44,294 bases of DNA from Streptomyces antarcticus (GTDB lineage: Bacteria > Actinomycetota > Actinomycetes > Streptomycetales > Streptomycetaceae), in contig NZ_JAPNLM010000002.1 of the NCBI RefSeq assembly GCF_026627255.1, positions 441,097 to 485,390 of the forward strand, read 5' to 3'. Below the pieces are notes generated by a model that was not told where the DNA came from, did no database searches, and was given only the letters and a program-made list of their open reading frames with translations. Positions 17,789 through 25,393 of the stretch are shown in pieces (the first letter of the stretch is position 1; every line of letters begins with the position of its first letter). Both the position numbers and the translations under genes were made by a program.

Positions 17789-18391
17789 TCAGAGGGTTTC
17801 GATGAGGGTCTCCTGAAGCCCGCCGAGCCACAGGTACGCCATCACCATCGGCTTGCGCGGATCGTCGTCCGGCAGCCGGAACAGCACCGCGCTCTCGTCG
17901 TCCTCGGTGATGTCCAGGCGGGCCGCGATCGTCAGGCGCAGGTCGTTGAGCGCGCCGAGCCAGCGCAGCGGCAGCTCCCCCGCCAGCTCCAGCACCGCCG
18001 CCCCGTCACCGGCCGGGGTGAGCCCGTCCAGGCTGCGCACGACGGCGAGCGCGTCCTCGCGCTTGCGGGCGCGCAGGTCGTTCTCGGTGAAGCGGCGGAA
18101 CTCCGCCGCCCGGGCCGTCAGCTCGGCCGCGTCCACGCCCGCCTCGGCGGCTCCGCCGGGAGCCCCGTACGCGTCGGGGAAGAGCCGGGCCAGCGCCGGG
18201 TCGGACGGGGGCTCGGAGGGGCCCTCGGCGAACAGCGCGGCCAGCGGGTCGGCGTCCTCGGCGGGCTCCGGGGCGCCGGGGCCGATCAGCTCCAGCAGCT
18301 GGACGGCCAGCGAGCGCAGGATGGAGATCTCGATCTCGTCGAGCGCGATGGCGGCGCCGCCGCCCTTGCGGGTCTCGAACGTGCCCCCCAT
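17789..18391 (-). CDS. DUF2017 family protein
   Basis: 200 residues. It starts at ATG 18391, sharing a base with the clpS stop (TGATG), so it is translationally coupled to clpS. The family hallmarks are an N-terminal helix ALDEIEISILRSLAVQLLEL, a variable acidic/proline-rich middle, FRRFTENDLRARKREDALAVV, and a C-terminal ELPLRWLGALNDLRLTIAARL with YLWLGGLQETL. DUF2017 genes follow clpS in most actinobacteria, so a role with ClpS adaptor function or Clp proteolysis is suspected, but the biochemical activity is not known. Cytoplasmic. Confidence 0.88.
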   Translation of the reverse strand: MGGTFETRKGGGAAIALDEIEISILRSLAVQLLELIGPGAPEPAEDADPLAALFAEGPSEPPSDPALARLFPDAYGAPGGAAEAGVDAAELTARAAEFRRFTENDLRARKREDALAVVRSLDGLTPAGDGAAVLELAGELPLRWLGALNDLRLTIAARLDITEDDESAVLFRLPDDDPRKPMVMAYLWLGGLQETLIETL

Positions 18392-18705
18392 CAGCCGCGG
18401 TCCTGCGTCAGGGTCGCCCACAGGCCGTAGCCGTGCATGGCCTGCACGTCGCGCTCCATTTCCTCGCGGGTGCCGCTGGAGACGACCGCCCGCCCCTTGT
18501 GGTGGACGTCCAGCATCAGCTTGTGCGCCTTGTCCTTGGAATAGGCGAAGTACGCCTGGAACACGTACGCCACGTAGCTCATGAGGTTGACCGGGTCGTT
18601 GTGCACCAAGGTCACCCAGGGGACGTCGGGGTCGGGGACCGCGAAGGTCTCTTCGGCCGATTCGGTGCGTTCGATCTCTACAGGAGCAACACTCACTCGT
18701 CCCAT
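18391..18705 (-). CDS. clpS: ATP-dependent Clp protease adaptor ClpS
   Basis: 104 residues from ATG 18705. ClpS binds N-degron substrates and hands them to the Clp ATPase. The core is clear: [20 protein letters not shown] with the Asn-Asp pair that contacts the substrate N terminus, then [37 protein letters not shown] and GLWATL. Its start is divergent from pncB with 80 bases between them. It forms a two-gene operon with DUF2017. Confidence 0.95.
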   Translation of the reverse strand: MGRVSVAPVEIERTESAEETFAVPDPDVPWVTLVHNDPVNLMSYVAYVFQAYFAYSKDKAHKLMLDVHHKGRAVVSSGTREEMERDVQAMHGYGLWATLTQDRG

Positions 18706-18785
18706 GCTGCCACTGCCGGGGGCCCGTCGCACAAACGGGCCGTACATCTCGTCACTCTGACGAAATGTGCGCTAGCATCCCAGCC

Positions 18786-20114
18786 ATGAACCCTGCGGAC
18801 CTGGGCCTGCCGGTGGACGTGCCGTCGACAGCGCTCTTCACGGACCATTACGAGCTCACGATGCTGCAGGCCGCCCTGGCGAACGGCACCGCCGACCGCC
18901 GCTCGGTCTTCGAGGTATTCACCCGGCGGCTGCCCGAGGGGCGCCGCTACGGGGTCGTCGCCGGCACCGGCCGGGTGCTGGACGCGGTGGAGAACTTCCG
19001 CTTCGACGGCGCCGTGCTGGAGTTCCTGCGCGAGCGGGCCGTCGTCGACATGCGGACGCTCGACTGGCTGGCCTCCTACCGCTTCTCCGGCGACATCTGG
19101 GGCTACCCGGAGGGCGAGGTCTACTTCCCCGGCTCTCCCGTCCTGCGCGTCGAGGGCAGCTTCGCCGAGTGCGTGCTGCTGGAGACCGTGATCCTGTCGA
19201 TCCTGAACCACGACTCGGCGATCGCCGCGGCCGCCTCCCGGATGTCCTCGGCGGCGGGCGCGCGCCCGCTGATCGAGATGGGCGCCCGGCGCACGCACGA
19301 ACTGGCGGCGGTGGCCGCGGCGCGGGCCGCGTACGTGGGCGGCTTCACCTCGACCTCGGACCTGGCGGCCGGCTTCCGGTACGGCATCCCCACGGTCGGC
19401 ACCAGCGCCCACGCCTTCACCCTGGTCCACGACAGCGAGCGCGACGCGTTCACCGCGCAGGTCGCCTCGCTGGGCCGGGGCACGACGCTGCTGGTGGACA
19501 CCTACGACGTCGCCGAGGCCGTCCGCACGGCCGTCGACATCGCCGGGACGGACCTGGGCTCGGTGCGCATCGACTCCGGCGACCTGCTGCTGGTGGCCCA
19601 CCGGGTCCGCCAGCAGCTGGACGAGCTGGGGGCCACCGCGACGAAGATCGTGGTCACCTCGGACCTGGACGAGTACGCCATCGCCTCGCTGGCGGCGGCG
19701 CCGGTGGACGCGTACGGGGTCGGCACGCAGCTGGTGACGGGCAGCGGCCACCCCACGTGCTCGATGGTCTACAAGCTGGTGGCGCGGGCCACCTCGGCGG
19801 ACCCGAAGGCGGCGCTGGCCCCGGTGGCGAAGAAGTCCTCGGGCGGCAAGACCTCCCTGGGCGGCCGCAAGTGGGCGGCCCGCCGGGTCGACGCCGAGGG
19901 CGTCGCCGAGGCGGAGGTCGTGGGCCTGGGGCCGGTCCCGGCGGCGCTGGCCGACCACCAGCTGCTGACCCAGCTGGTCAAGGCGGGCGAGGTGATCGCG
20001 CGCGAGCCGCTGGAGACCGCCCGCGACCGCCACCGGACGGTCCTGGCCGGCCTGCCGCTGTCCGCGACGCAGCTCTCTCGGGGCGAGGCCGTGCTCCCCA
20101 CCGAGTACGTCTGA
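18786..20114 (+). CDS. pncB: Nicotinate phosphoribosyltransferase
   Basis: 442 residues. It converts nicotinate and PRPP to nicotinate mononucleotide in the NAD salvage pathway. Recognisable stretches are ALFTDHYELTMLQAAL near the N terminus, FEVFTRRLPEGRRYGVVAG, the IEMGARRTHE substrate loop, GFTSTSDLAAGFRYGIPTVG with the conserved histidine shortly after (TSAHAF), IDSGDLL and SDLDEYAI. The length fits the family. A TAGCAT hexamer ends seven bases before the ATG, so transcription may begin at the start codon. It is followed after 163 bases by pncA, which supplies nicotinate, so the two act in sequence. Confidence 0.94.
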   Translation: MNPADLGLPVDVPSTALFTDHYELTMLQAALANGTADRRSVFEVFTRRLPEGRRYGVVAGTGRVLDAVENFRFDGAVLEFLRERAVVDMRTLDWLASYRFSGDIWGYPEGEVYFPGSPVLRVEGSFAECVLLETVILSILNHDSAIAAAASRMSSAAGARPLIEMGARRTHELAAVAAARAAYVGGFTSTSDLAAGFRYGIPTVGTSAHAFTLVHDSERDAFTAQVASLGRGTTLLVDTYDVAEAVRTAVDIAGTDLGSVRIDSGDLLLVAHRVRQQLDELGATATKIVVTSDLDEYAIASLAAAPVDAYGVGTQLVTGSGHPTCSMVYKLVARATSADPKAALAPVAKKSSGGKTSLGGRKWAARRVDAEGVAEAEVVGLGPVPAALADHQLLTQLVKAGEVIAREPLETARDRHRTVLAGLPLSATQLSRGEAVLPTEYV

Positions 20115-20152
20115 CCTCCCGCCGCGTACGTCTGACCCCCACCGCGTACGTC
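20105..20152 (+). repeat. Short direct repeats across the pncB stop codon
   Basis: GTACGTCTGACC at 20105-20116 and 20126-20137, plus a partial third copy GTACGTC at 20146-20152, spaced 20-21 bp. The first copy contains the pncB TGA stop. Confidence 0.6.
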
Positions 20153-20277
20153 GCCCCCGCGCCCGGGGCCCGTCGGCCGGGTCGGGCCCCCGGTTTCGGG
20201 AAGGGGCGGGGTGGGGGAGGAGCCTCGCGGGCCCCGGCCCCACCCCGCACACCACCACGAACCGAAGGGCACGCGCC

Positions 20278-20862
20278 ATGCACCGCGCACTGATCGTCGT
20301 CGACGTACAGAACGACTTCTGCGAAGGCGGCAGCCTCGCGGTCACCGGCGGGGCCGATGTCGCCGCCGCCGTCACCGAGCTGATAGGCCAGGCCACGCCC
20401 GGGTACCGGCACGTCGTCGCCACCCGCGACCACCACATCGACCCCGGCGCCCACTTCGCACGCCCCCCGGCCCTGCCCGACTTCGAGACGTCCTGGCCCG
20501 TGCACTGCGTCGCGGGGACCGAGGGCGTCGGCTTCCACCCGAACTTCGCGCCCGCCGTGGCGTCCGGAGCCGTCGCCGCCGTCTTCGACAAGGGCGCCCA
20601 CGAGGCCGCGTACAGCGGGTTCGAGGGGGCCGACGAGAACGGCGTCACGCTCGACCGCTGGCTGCGGGACCGGAACGTGACCGAGGTCGACGTGGTCGGG
20701 ATCGCCACCGACCACTGCGTGAAGGCCACCGCCCTCGACGCGGCCCGCGCCGGCTTCACCACCCGCGTCCTGCTCGACCTGACGGCCGCCGTAGCCCCGC
20801 ACACCACCGCCCGCGCCCTGGACGAGCTCCGCGCGGCCGGGGTGGAGCTGGCCGGCGGCTGA
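20278..20862 (+). CDS. pncA: Nicotinamidase (isochorismatase family)
   Basis: 194 residues. It hydrolyses nicotinamide to nicotinate and ammonia. The catalytic triad is visible: Asp9 (VDVQNDF), Lys105 (FDKGAH) and Cys147 (TDHCVKAT). Metal-site candidates are Asp51, His53, His59 and His76. The surrounding GIATDHCVKATALDAARAGF is standard. It lies downstream of pncB on the same strand and supplies its substrate, so a shared transcript is likely although the 163-bp gap could hold a promoter. AAGGG lies seven bases before the ATG. Confidence 0.94.
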   Translation: MHRALIVVDVQNDFCEGGSLAVTGGADVAAAVTELIGQATPGYRHVVATRDHHIDPGAHFARPPALPDFETSWPVHCVAGTEGVGFHPNFAPAVASGAVAAVFDKGAHEAAYSGFEGADENGVTLDRWLRDRNVTEVDVVGIATDHCVKATALDAARAGFTTRVLLDLTAAVAPHTTARALDELRAAGVELAGG

Positions 20863-20869
20863 CCCCGGC

Positions 20870-20902
20870 CGTTCCCGGGGCCGCCCGCCACCCCCGGGAA
20901 CG
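20870..20902. terminator. Terminator after pncA
   Basis: An 11-bp perfect inverted repeat (CGTTCCCGGGG and its complement) with an 11-base loop, eight bases after the pncA stop. It can also stop the convergent minus-strand gene that ends at 20919. Confidence 0.75.
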
Positions 20903-20918
20903 AGGGTGAAGACACCCC

Positions 20919-21233
20919 CTAGCGGCCGAGCAGGGCCCGGATCGGGTGCCAGAGCTCCTCCGCCACGTCGGGGGCACAGCGCCACAGCAGGCCGTCCGGG
21001 TGGTGCAGGACGGCCGTGACCTCGTCCGGGGTCGGGGGGCGGGCGTTGCCCCGCAGGTACACCGCGCGCATTCCGAGGTTCCGCAGCCTGGTCAGGGCGC
21101 GGGCCCGGTTCGCGGCGTGCACCAGCACGCGGACGCTCCCACCGTCGCCGCCGTCGCCGGATGACGGCCTCGGCAGCGTGAGCGCGACCACCACGCTGCC
21201 GCCTGGCAATCTGACGAAACCTCCACCGGGCAT
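20919..21233 (-). CDS. Hypothetical protein
   Basis: 104 residues from ATG 21233, with GGGGGAG nine bases upstream; an alternative TTG seven codons earlier would lie over this SD. It contains strand-like SVVVALTLPRPS, a glycine/aspartate loop, SVRVLVHAANRARALTRLRN, an AVYLRGN turn, and a helical C terminus TPDEVTAVLHHPDGLLWRCA ending WHPIRALLGR. No family was recognised, though conserved small proteins like this occur in Streptomyces. Cytoplasmic by composition. It lies between pncA and the M6 protease, on the protease strand and downstream of it. Confidence 0.7.
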   Translation of the reverse strand: MPGGGFVRLPGGSVVVALTLPRPSSGDGGDGGSVRVLVHAANRARALTRLRNLGMRAVYLRGNARPPTPDEVTAVLHHPDGLLWRCAPDVAEELWHPIRALLGR

Positions 21234-21287
21234 GATCTTCAGCTCCCCCGTCAATAAGAAAACTCAGCCCGTGCATCTAAACGCGAA

Positions 21288-21317
21288 CGGCCGCCGCCCG
21301 CTAGAGGGCGACGGCCG
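21288..21317 (-). terminator. Terminator of the M6 protease gene
   Basis: An 11-bp stem with one mismatch (CGGCCG-CCGCCC against GGGCGA-CGGCCG) and a six-base loop, 32 bases past the protease stop. On the minus strand an A/T-rich tract including TTTTCTTATT follows within 40 bases. Confidence 0.7.
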
Positions 21318-21349
21318 ATCATGCTTTGACCTGCGGTTTGGCTGGAAAA

Positions 21350-23758
21350 CTACTTGGAGGGACCCACTTCGACCGTCATCTGGAGACCGTCGTAGGCCTC
21401 CTTGAGGATCTTGATCTTCGTGTTGGTGTCAGTGACCTTCACGGAGCCGGTCGGGTTCTCGTCGTAGTAGTACTTGCCCTTGCGGTCGTCGAAGACCAGG
21501 TTCGTGGGCTTCGGCTTGACGAAGAGCTCCTCGCCGTTCTTGTGCAGCGTGAACGCGTCCGTCGAGTAGGCGCTGAACGTCGCGTCGTACGGCTGAATCT
21601 TGTTCCGCAGCAGCGTGCCGTCCGCCCACTTCATGGGCTTGGCGTTGGCGTCGACCGGCAGGATCAGACCCTGGCCCGGGTGCTGGCTGGTGTTGTTGTC
21701 CTTCTGGGAGGTGTCCCACTGCCAGATCAGCAGACCGTCCTGGTACGGGTAGTGCTCGACCCAGTCCGGACGGGTGTTGCCGAATCCGAAGTTGTACGGG
21801 CCCACCTTCAGGGTGGAGTCGTACGACACGTAGCGGCGGTTCTCGGCCAGGTAGTACTGCGCGTACTCCTTGGTGAAGCCGGCGCCGATGCGGGAGAAGC
21901 CCTTGCCGGTCCAGCCGTTGTCGCCGTTCTCGGCGCCGTCGGCGAAGACGGTGGAGCCGTCCGCGGTGATGTTGACGGCGTCGGCCGTGAAGCCCTTGCC
22001 GCCCGCGCCGCCGTCCGTCTGGTAGCGGAAGCGGACGTCGACCTTCTTGCCCGCGTAGGCGTCGAGCGGGAAGTTCAGCGACTTCCAGGTACCCGAGACA
22101 CCGGTCAGCGAGGGGCTGCCGCCCGCGTCGGCCGGGAGGGCCACGCCGTCGGCCGTACCCGCGAGGGCGGTCCAGTTGGCGCCGCCGTCGGTGGACACCT
22201 CGGTGTAGAGGTAGTCGTACTCGGCCTCGATGTCCCACCAGCCCTTGAGGGACAGGGCGGCGGACTTCTTGCCGGTCAGGTCGACCGACCGGGTGAGGGT
22301 GTTCTTGAGGTCGTCACCCATGTTGCTCCACCACTGCGAGGAACCCTCGGCGGGAGCGACGACGTCGGTCTGGACCTTCTTCTTGGGCAGCTCGACGACC
22401 AGCGCCTGCTTGTCCTTGGTGTTGTACGCGGAGACGCCCAGCTTGTGGGTGGACTTCGTCGCGGCCTTCGCCTTGTCGTAGTTCAGCCAGCCCAGCTGGA
22501 GCTTGTCCCAGGCGGTCATGTCGCCCGGGAGGTCGCCTATGGAGTCCTTGCCCTTGCCGAGCCAGGAGCCCGCCGACATCAGGGACCAGAAGCCGACGCC
22601 GTTCTCGCCGCCACCGGAGGTGTCGTAGAGGTCCGGCAGGCCCAGGTCGTGGCCGTACTCGTGCGCGAAGACGCCGAGGCCGCCGTTCTCGGGCTGCATC
22701 GTGTAGTCGCCGACCCAGATGCCGGTGTCACCGATCTGGGTACCGCCGGCCTTGTTGTTCGCCGGGCCGGTCTTGCCCGCGCTGGTGCCGTAGGCGTACC
22801 AGCGGTGGGCCCACAGCGCGGTGGTGCCCTGCACGCCGCCGCCGGCCGACTCGTCCTCGCCCGCGTGGACGATCTGGAAGTGGTCGATGTAGCCGTCGGA
22901 CTCGTTGAAGTTGCCGTCGCCGTCGAAGTCGTAGCGGTCCCAGAGGTCGTACTGGGCCAGCAGCGCCTTGATCTGCGCGTCGGTCTTCCCGGCCTTCTTC
23001 TGGGCCTCCGTCCACGCGAGGACGCCGTCCTTGACGGTGTCCCACACGTTGGAGCAGTTGGTCTGGCCGCAGTAGTTCGAGCCGTAACGGGCCTCGTTGT
23101 ACGGGACCTTCACCCAGTCGGAGACCTCGCCCTCGACCGAGTAACGGCCCGAGGAGGTCTTCTCGTAGTAGGTCTTCAGCGAGTCCTTGCCCTTGCCGGT
23201 ACCGAAGTACAGGTCCTGGAAGTAGCTGCGGCTGAAGTCCGCGCGCCAGGCGGTGCTGTTGTCCAGCTTCCGGTCCGGCTGGGCGATCGTGTTGTGCATG
23301 GGACCGGGGGTGCCGCCGTACTTGGGCGCCTCGGGCTTGGGGCCCGGACCGTCCGGGTCGTGCATGGTCGTGTTGTCGACCTGGTCGCCGAACTCCACGA
23401 GGATCGTGAAGATCTTGTCGGTCTTCTCCCGGCCGAGCTCGACGTACTTCTTCTCGTCGAGCTTGACGACCTTGGAGGCGCCGCGCTGCTCGACGTCCTT
23501 CTTGCCGGTCAGCACCTGGTCCAGGGCGGCCTTGCGCTGCTGCGCCTGCTGCTCGCTGAACGGGCCCTTGAGGTTGTGCTCGACCACCTTGGCCGGGGCG
23601 GTCGGGTCCTGCCGGTCGGCGGCCGGAGCGGCTACCGGGCTGGGCTCGGCCTGGGCGGCGCTCACGCTGAAGAAGGTGACGCTGGTCGCACAGGCGGCCA
23701 TGGTCACGGTGACGGCAGCGGCGCGCAGCGCGCGTCGTCTGACGGAGTTGCTGGTCAC
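21350..23758 (-). CDS. Secreted M6 family metalloprotease (immune inhibitor A-like)
   Basis: 802 residues from GTG 23758, which has GAGGGGAA about nine bases upstream. A Sec signal peptide with three arginines (SVRRRALRAAAVTVTM) is predicted to be cut after AQA at residue 37. A propeptide-like region precedes the peptidase domain. The zinc site is HEYGHDLGLPD (His366, Glu367, His370; Asp376 follows). An EF-hand-like calcium loop DFDGDGNFNESDGYID lies near residue 278. Two beta-sandwich modules with WWDIEAEYDYLYTEVSTDGG and SLNFPLDAYAGKKVDVRFRY occupy the C-terminal half. Such enzymes degrade extracellular protein. It may be regulated with development or starvation; a 426-bp gap upstream holds its promoter. 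Confidence 0.94.
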   Translation of the reverse strand: MTSNSVRRRALRAAAVTVTMAACATSVTFFSVSAAQAEPSPVAAPAADRQDPTAPAKVVEHNLKGPFSEQQAQQRKAALDQVLTGKKDVEQRGASKVVKLDEKKYVELGREKTDKIFTILVEFGDQVDNTTMHDPDGPGPKPEAPKYGGTPGPMHNTIAQPDRKLDNSTAWRADFSRSYFQDLYFGTGKGKDSLKTYYEKTSSGRYSVEGEVSDWVKVPYNEARYGSNYCGQTNCSNVWDTVKDGVLAWTEAQKKAGKTDAQIKALLAQYDLWDRYDFDGDGNFNESDGYIDHFQIVHAGEDESAGGGVQGTTALWAHRWYAYGTSAGKTGPANNKAGGTQIGDTGIWVGDYTMQPENGGLGVFAHEYGHDLGLPDLYDTSGGGENGVGFWSLMSAGSWLGKGKDSIGDLPGDMTAWDKLQLGWLNYDKAKAATKSTHKLGVSAYNTKDKQALVVELPKKKVQTDVVAPAEGSSQWWSNMGDDLKNTLTRSVDLTGKKSAALSLKGWWDIEAEYDYLYTEVSTDGGANWTALAGTADGVALPADAGGSPSLTGVSGTWKSLNFPLDAYAGKKVDVRFRYQTDGGAGGKGFTADAVNITADGSTVFADGAENGDNGWTGKGFSRIGAGFTKEYAQYYLAENRRYVSYDSTLKVGPYNFGFGNTRPDWVEHYPYQDGLLIWQWDTSQKDNNTSQHPGQGLILPVDANAKPMKWADGTLLRNKIQPYDATFSAYSTDAFTLHKNGEELFVKPKPTNLVFDDRKGKYYYDENPTGSVKVTDTNTKIKILKEAYDGLQMTVEVGPSK

Positions 23759-24184
23759 TTGATGTCGTTCCCCTCCCGCGGCCGCGACGTAGGTCGGAAC
23801 TTCTCCATAGGAGCGGGGGGTTCCGCGCGGCGCGCGTCTCAAGTGACGACATTTGACCGGAGAGACGCGAGAAAAGACAGTCCTTGACTTGTTCGTTACA
23901 ACTGCACTATGCGGGCAATGAGTTCCGCTATTCGGACGTTCCGCAGCCATACGGGGCGAAGGGTGCTTCCCGACGGCACGCCTGTCCGATTCCAGCCAGT
24001 TTCCCGACCCGTTCAGGCCGCGTTGGGGCACGTGAAATGACCCCGTGCGCCCCCCGTGCTCCGGCACCGTGGGTTAGGTCACGCTTACTGGCGGTTCCCC
24101 ACGGGCATCTCCCGTCGTAGAGTCTCTTGACGCGCGACCTTGTTGAGCCGACTCCCCCTCCCCTCCCTGAGGACGGATATCGCC
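23759..24184. other. Divergent promoter region of the M6 protease and a small membrane protein
   Basis: 426 bp with no convincing gene. It is less GC-rich than its surroundings. On the plus strand TTGACT (23884-23889) and TATGCG (23908-23913) are 18 bases apart, a possible promoter. On the minus strand the protease promoter must lie here but no strong hexamer pair stands out. Plus- and minus-strand short frames in this stretch lack start and composition support. Confidence 0.4.
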
Positions 24185-24445
24185 ATGCCGCGTCCGACTG
24201 CCGCACAGCTTGCCTACGGGTCAGCCACCGTCATCGTGTCGACGATCGCCATGCTGCTGCTCTCGCAGACCAGCACGGGGTTCGGGGTCGGGGTCATCTC
24301 CGCGGCCGCCCTCGCCCTTGGCCTGCTCGTCGCACTGACCGTGCCCGTACCGAAACGCCGCGGCCGCCACGCGGCCCGTACGGCGGTGGCCGCCCGGGTA
24401 CCCGAGCCCAGGGCGGCGGCGTCCGAACACCCCGTGCACCACTGA
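24185..24445 (+). CDS. Small membrane protein
   Basis: 86 residues from ATG 24185, preceded by GAGGACGGAT (GAGG at about -15). Two hydrophobic helices: ATVIVSTIAMLLLSQ (about residues 14-28) and VISAAALALGLLVALTVPV (about 37-55). A basic/alanine-rich cytoplasmic tail (KRRGRHAARTAVAARV) ends in EHPVHH. No family recognised. It is convergent with the RDD gene and separated from it by a hairpin. It may be co-regulated with the divergent protease, but this is only inferred from the shared upstream region. Confidence 0.7.
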   Translation: MPRPTAAQLAYGSATVIVSTIAMLLLSQTSTGFGVGVISAAALALGLLVALTVPVPKRRGRHAARTAVAARVPEPRAAASEHPVHH

Positions 24446-24478
24446 CGGTTGCCGCACCCGGCCGGCGCCCCACGCGCC

Positions 24479-24510
24479 GCGGGCGGCCTCCCCGGAGGAA
24501 GACCGCCCGC
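24479..24510. terminator. Compound hairpin terminator after the small membrane protein
   Basis: Outer stem GCGGGCGG/CCGCCCGC (8 bp) encloses an inner CCTCC/GGAGG stem, 33 bases past the stop of the small membrane protein; the RDD gene end is 79 bases further on. Confidence 0.7.
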
Positions 24511-24526
24511 TTCGTGCTGCGCGCTG

Positions 24527-24574
24527 CCGTGGTGCCGTGCTTTCGTGGTGCCGTGGTGCCGTGCTTTCGTGGTG
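24527..24574 (+). repeat. Exact 24-bp tandem duplication
   Basis: Two head-to-tail copies of a 24-bp unit starting CCGTGGTGCCGTGCTTTCG, followed by a partial third (CCGTG). It lies just past the stop of the RDD gene (24589). Confidence 0.85.
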
Positions 24575-24588
24575 CCGTGCCGGCCGCC

Positions 24589-25317
24589 CTAAGCGGACCT
24601 GACCACCACGGTCTTGGCGACCTTGTCGTGCAGGCCCTGCTTGTACGGCTTGTCCACGAGGACCGAGATGATCAGCGCGATCGGCCACAGGCAGAAGCAG
24701 CAGATCAGCGTCGGCAGCCAGAGGACGGCGGCGCGGGACAGGGCCGGACCGGACTGGGGGACGCTGCCGTCGTTGAGCATCGCGACGCGCAGGCCCACCG
24801 TCTTCTTGCCGATCGTCTGGCCGTTCTTCTTGGTGAAGAACCAGTCGTAGCCGACGTAGGCGAGGATCGAGATCAGGGTCATGATCAGGCCACTGCCGCT
24901 GTAGGACTTGGTGATGACCTCGGAGATGTCCTCGCCCCGCTCCGTCTCGACCGTGTAGCGGTTCGTGCCGAACGCCAGCTGGATCAGGAACAGCGGGATC
25001 GCCACGATGACCACGTCGATGACGCGGGCGGCGAGCCGCTTGCCGATGTCGGCGAGCGGGGGCATCCCGGCGAGCGGATCGGGCATGCCGCCGCCCCCGC
25101 CGTACGGATCGCCGCCGCTCCCGTACGGCGGGGGCGGGGGCGGGTATCCCCCGCCGCCTCCCGGGCCTCCGGGGGGCGGGGGCGGCGGGTAGCCGCCGCT
25201 TCCGGGGGGCGGTGAGCCGTACGGCGAACCGCCCGACGGAGGCGTCGGTTCCTGGGGCTTCTTGAGGAACGGGTCGTCCTCGGGCGGCTGGCCCTGCGGC
25301 GGCTGGTCGGTACTCAT
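24589..25317 (-). CDS. RDD family membrane protein
   Basis: 242 residues. The first 85 or so form a disordered proline/glycine-rich N terminus (repeats of PPPPPP, GSGG, GGYPPPP). The RDD domain follows with three hydrophobic segments: IGKRLAARVIDVVIVAIPLF carries the initial Arg and Asp residues of the family; then LIMTLISILAYVGYDW and PTLICCFCLWPIALIISVLV; the motif NGQTIGKKTVGLRV connects them, and the C terminus has GLHDKVAKTVVV. RDD proteins are membrane proteins of mostly unknown role, some proposed as ion exchangers. It follows a second RDD gene on the same strand 76 bases downstream of that gene's stop. Confidence 0.9.
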   Translation of the reverse strand: MSTDQPPQGQPPEDDPFLKKPQEPTPPSGGSPYGSPPPGSGGYPPPPPPGGPGGGGGYPPPPPPYGSGGDPYGGGGGMPDPLAGMPPLADIGKRLAARVIDVVIVAIPLFLIQLAFGTNRYTVETERGEDISEVITKSYSGSGLIMTLISILAYVGYDWFFTKKNGQTIGKKTVGLRVAMLNDGSVPQSGPALSRAAVLWLPTLICCFCLWPIALIISVLVDKPYKQGLHDKVAKTVVVRSA

Positions 25318-25393
25318 GGCCCGAGTCGAACCCGGCTCCGGGACCCCCGCAACGGGACCGCGTCCGTTCGGGGTACGCGGGGCCCCGCACGGC

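Noticed and set aside
18693..20915. 740-residue minus-strand frame opposite pncB and pncA
   Set aside because: Shadow frame; the plus strand has full catalytic motifs for both enzymes.
21326..23887. 853-residue plus-strand frame opposite the M6 protease
   Set aside because: Valine/leucine/arginine-rich shadow of a gene with signal peptide, zinc motif and calcium loop on the minus strand.
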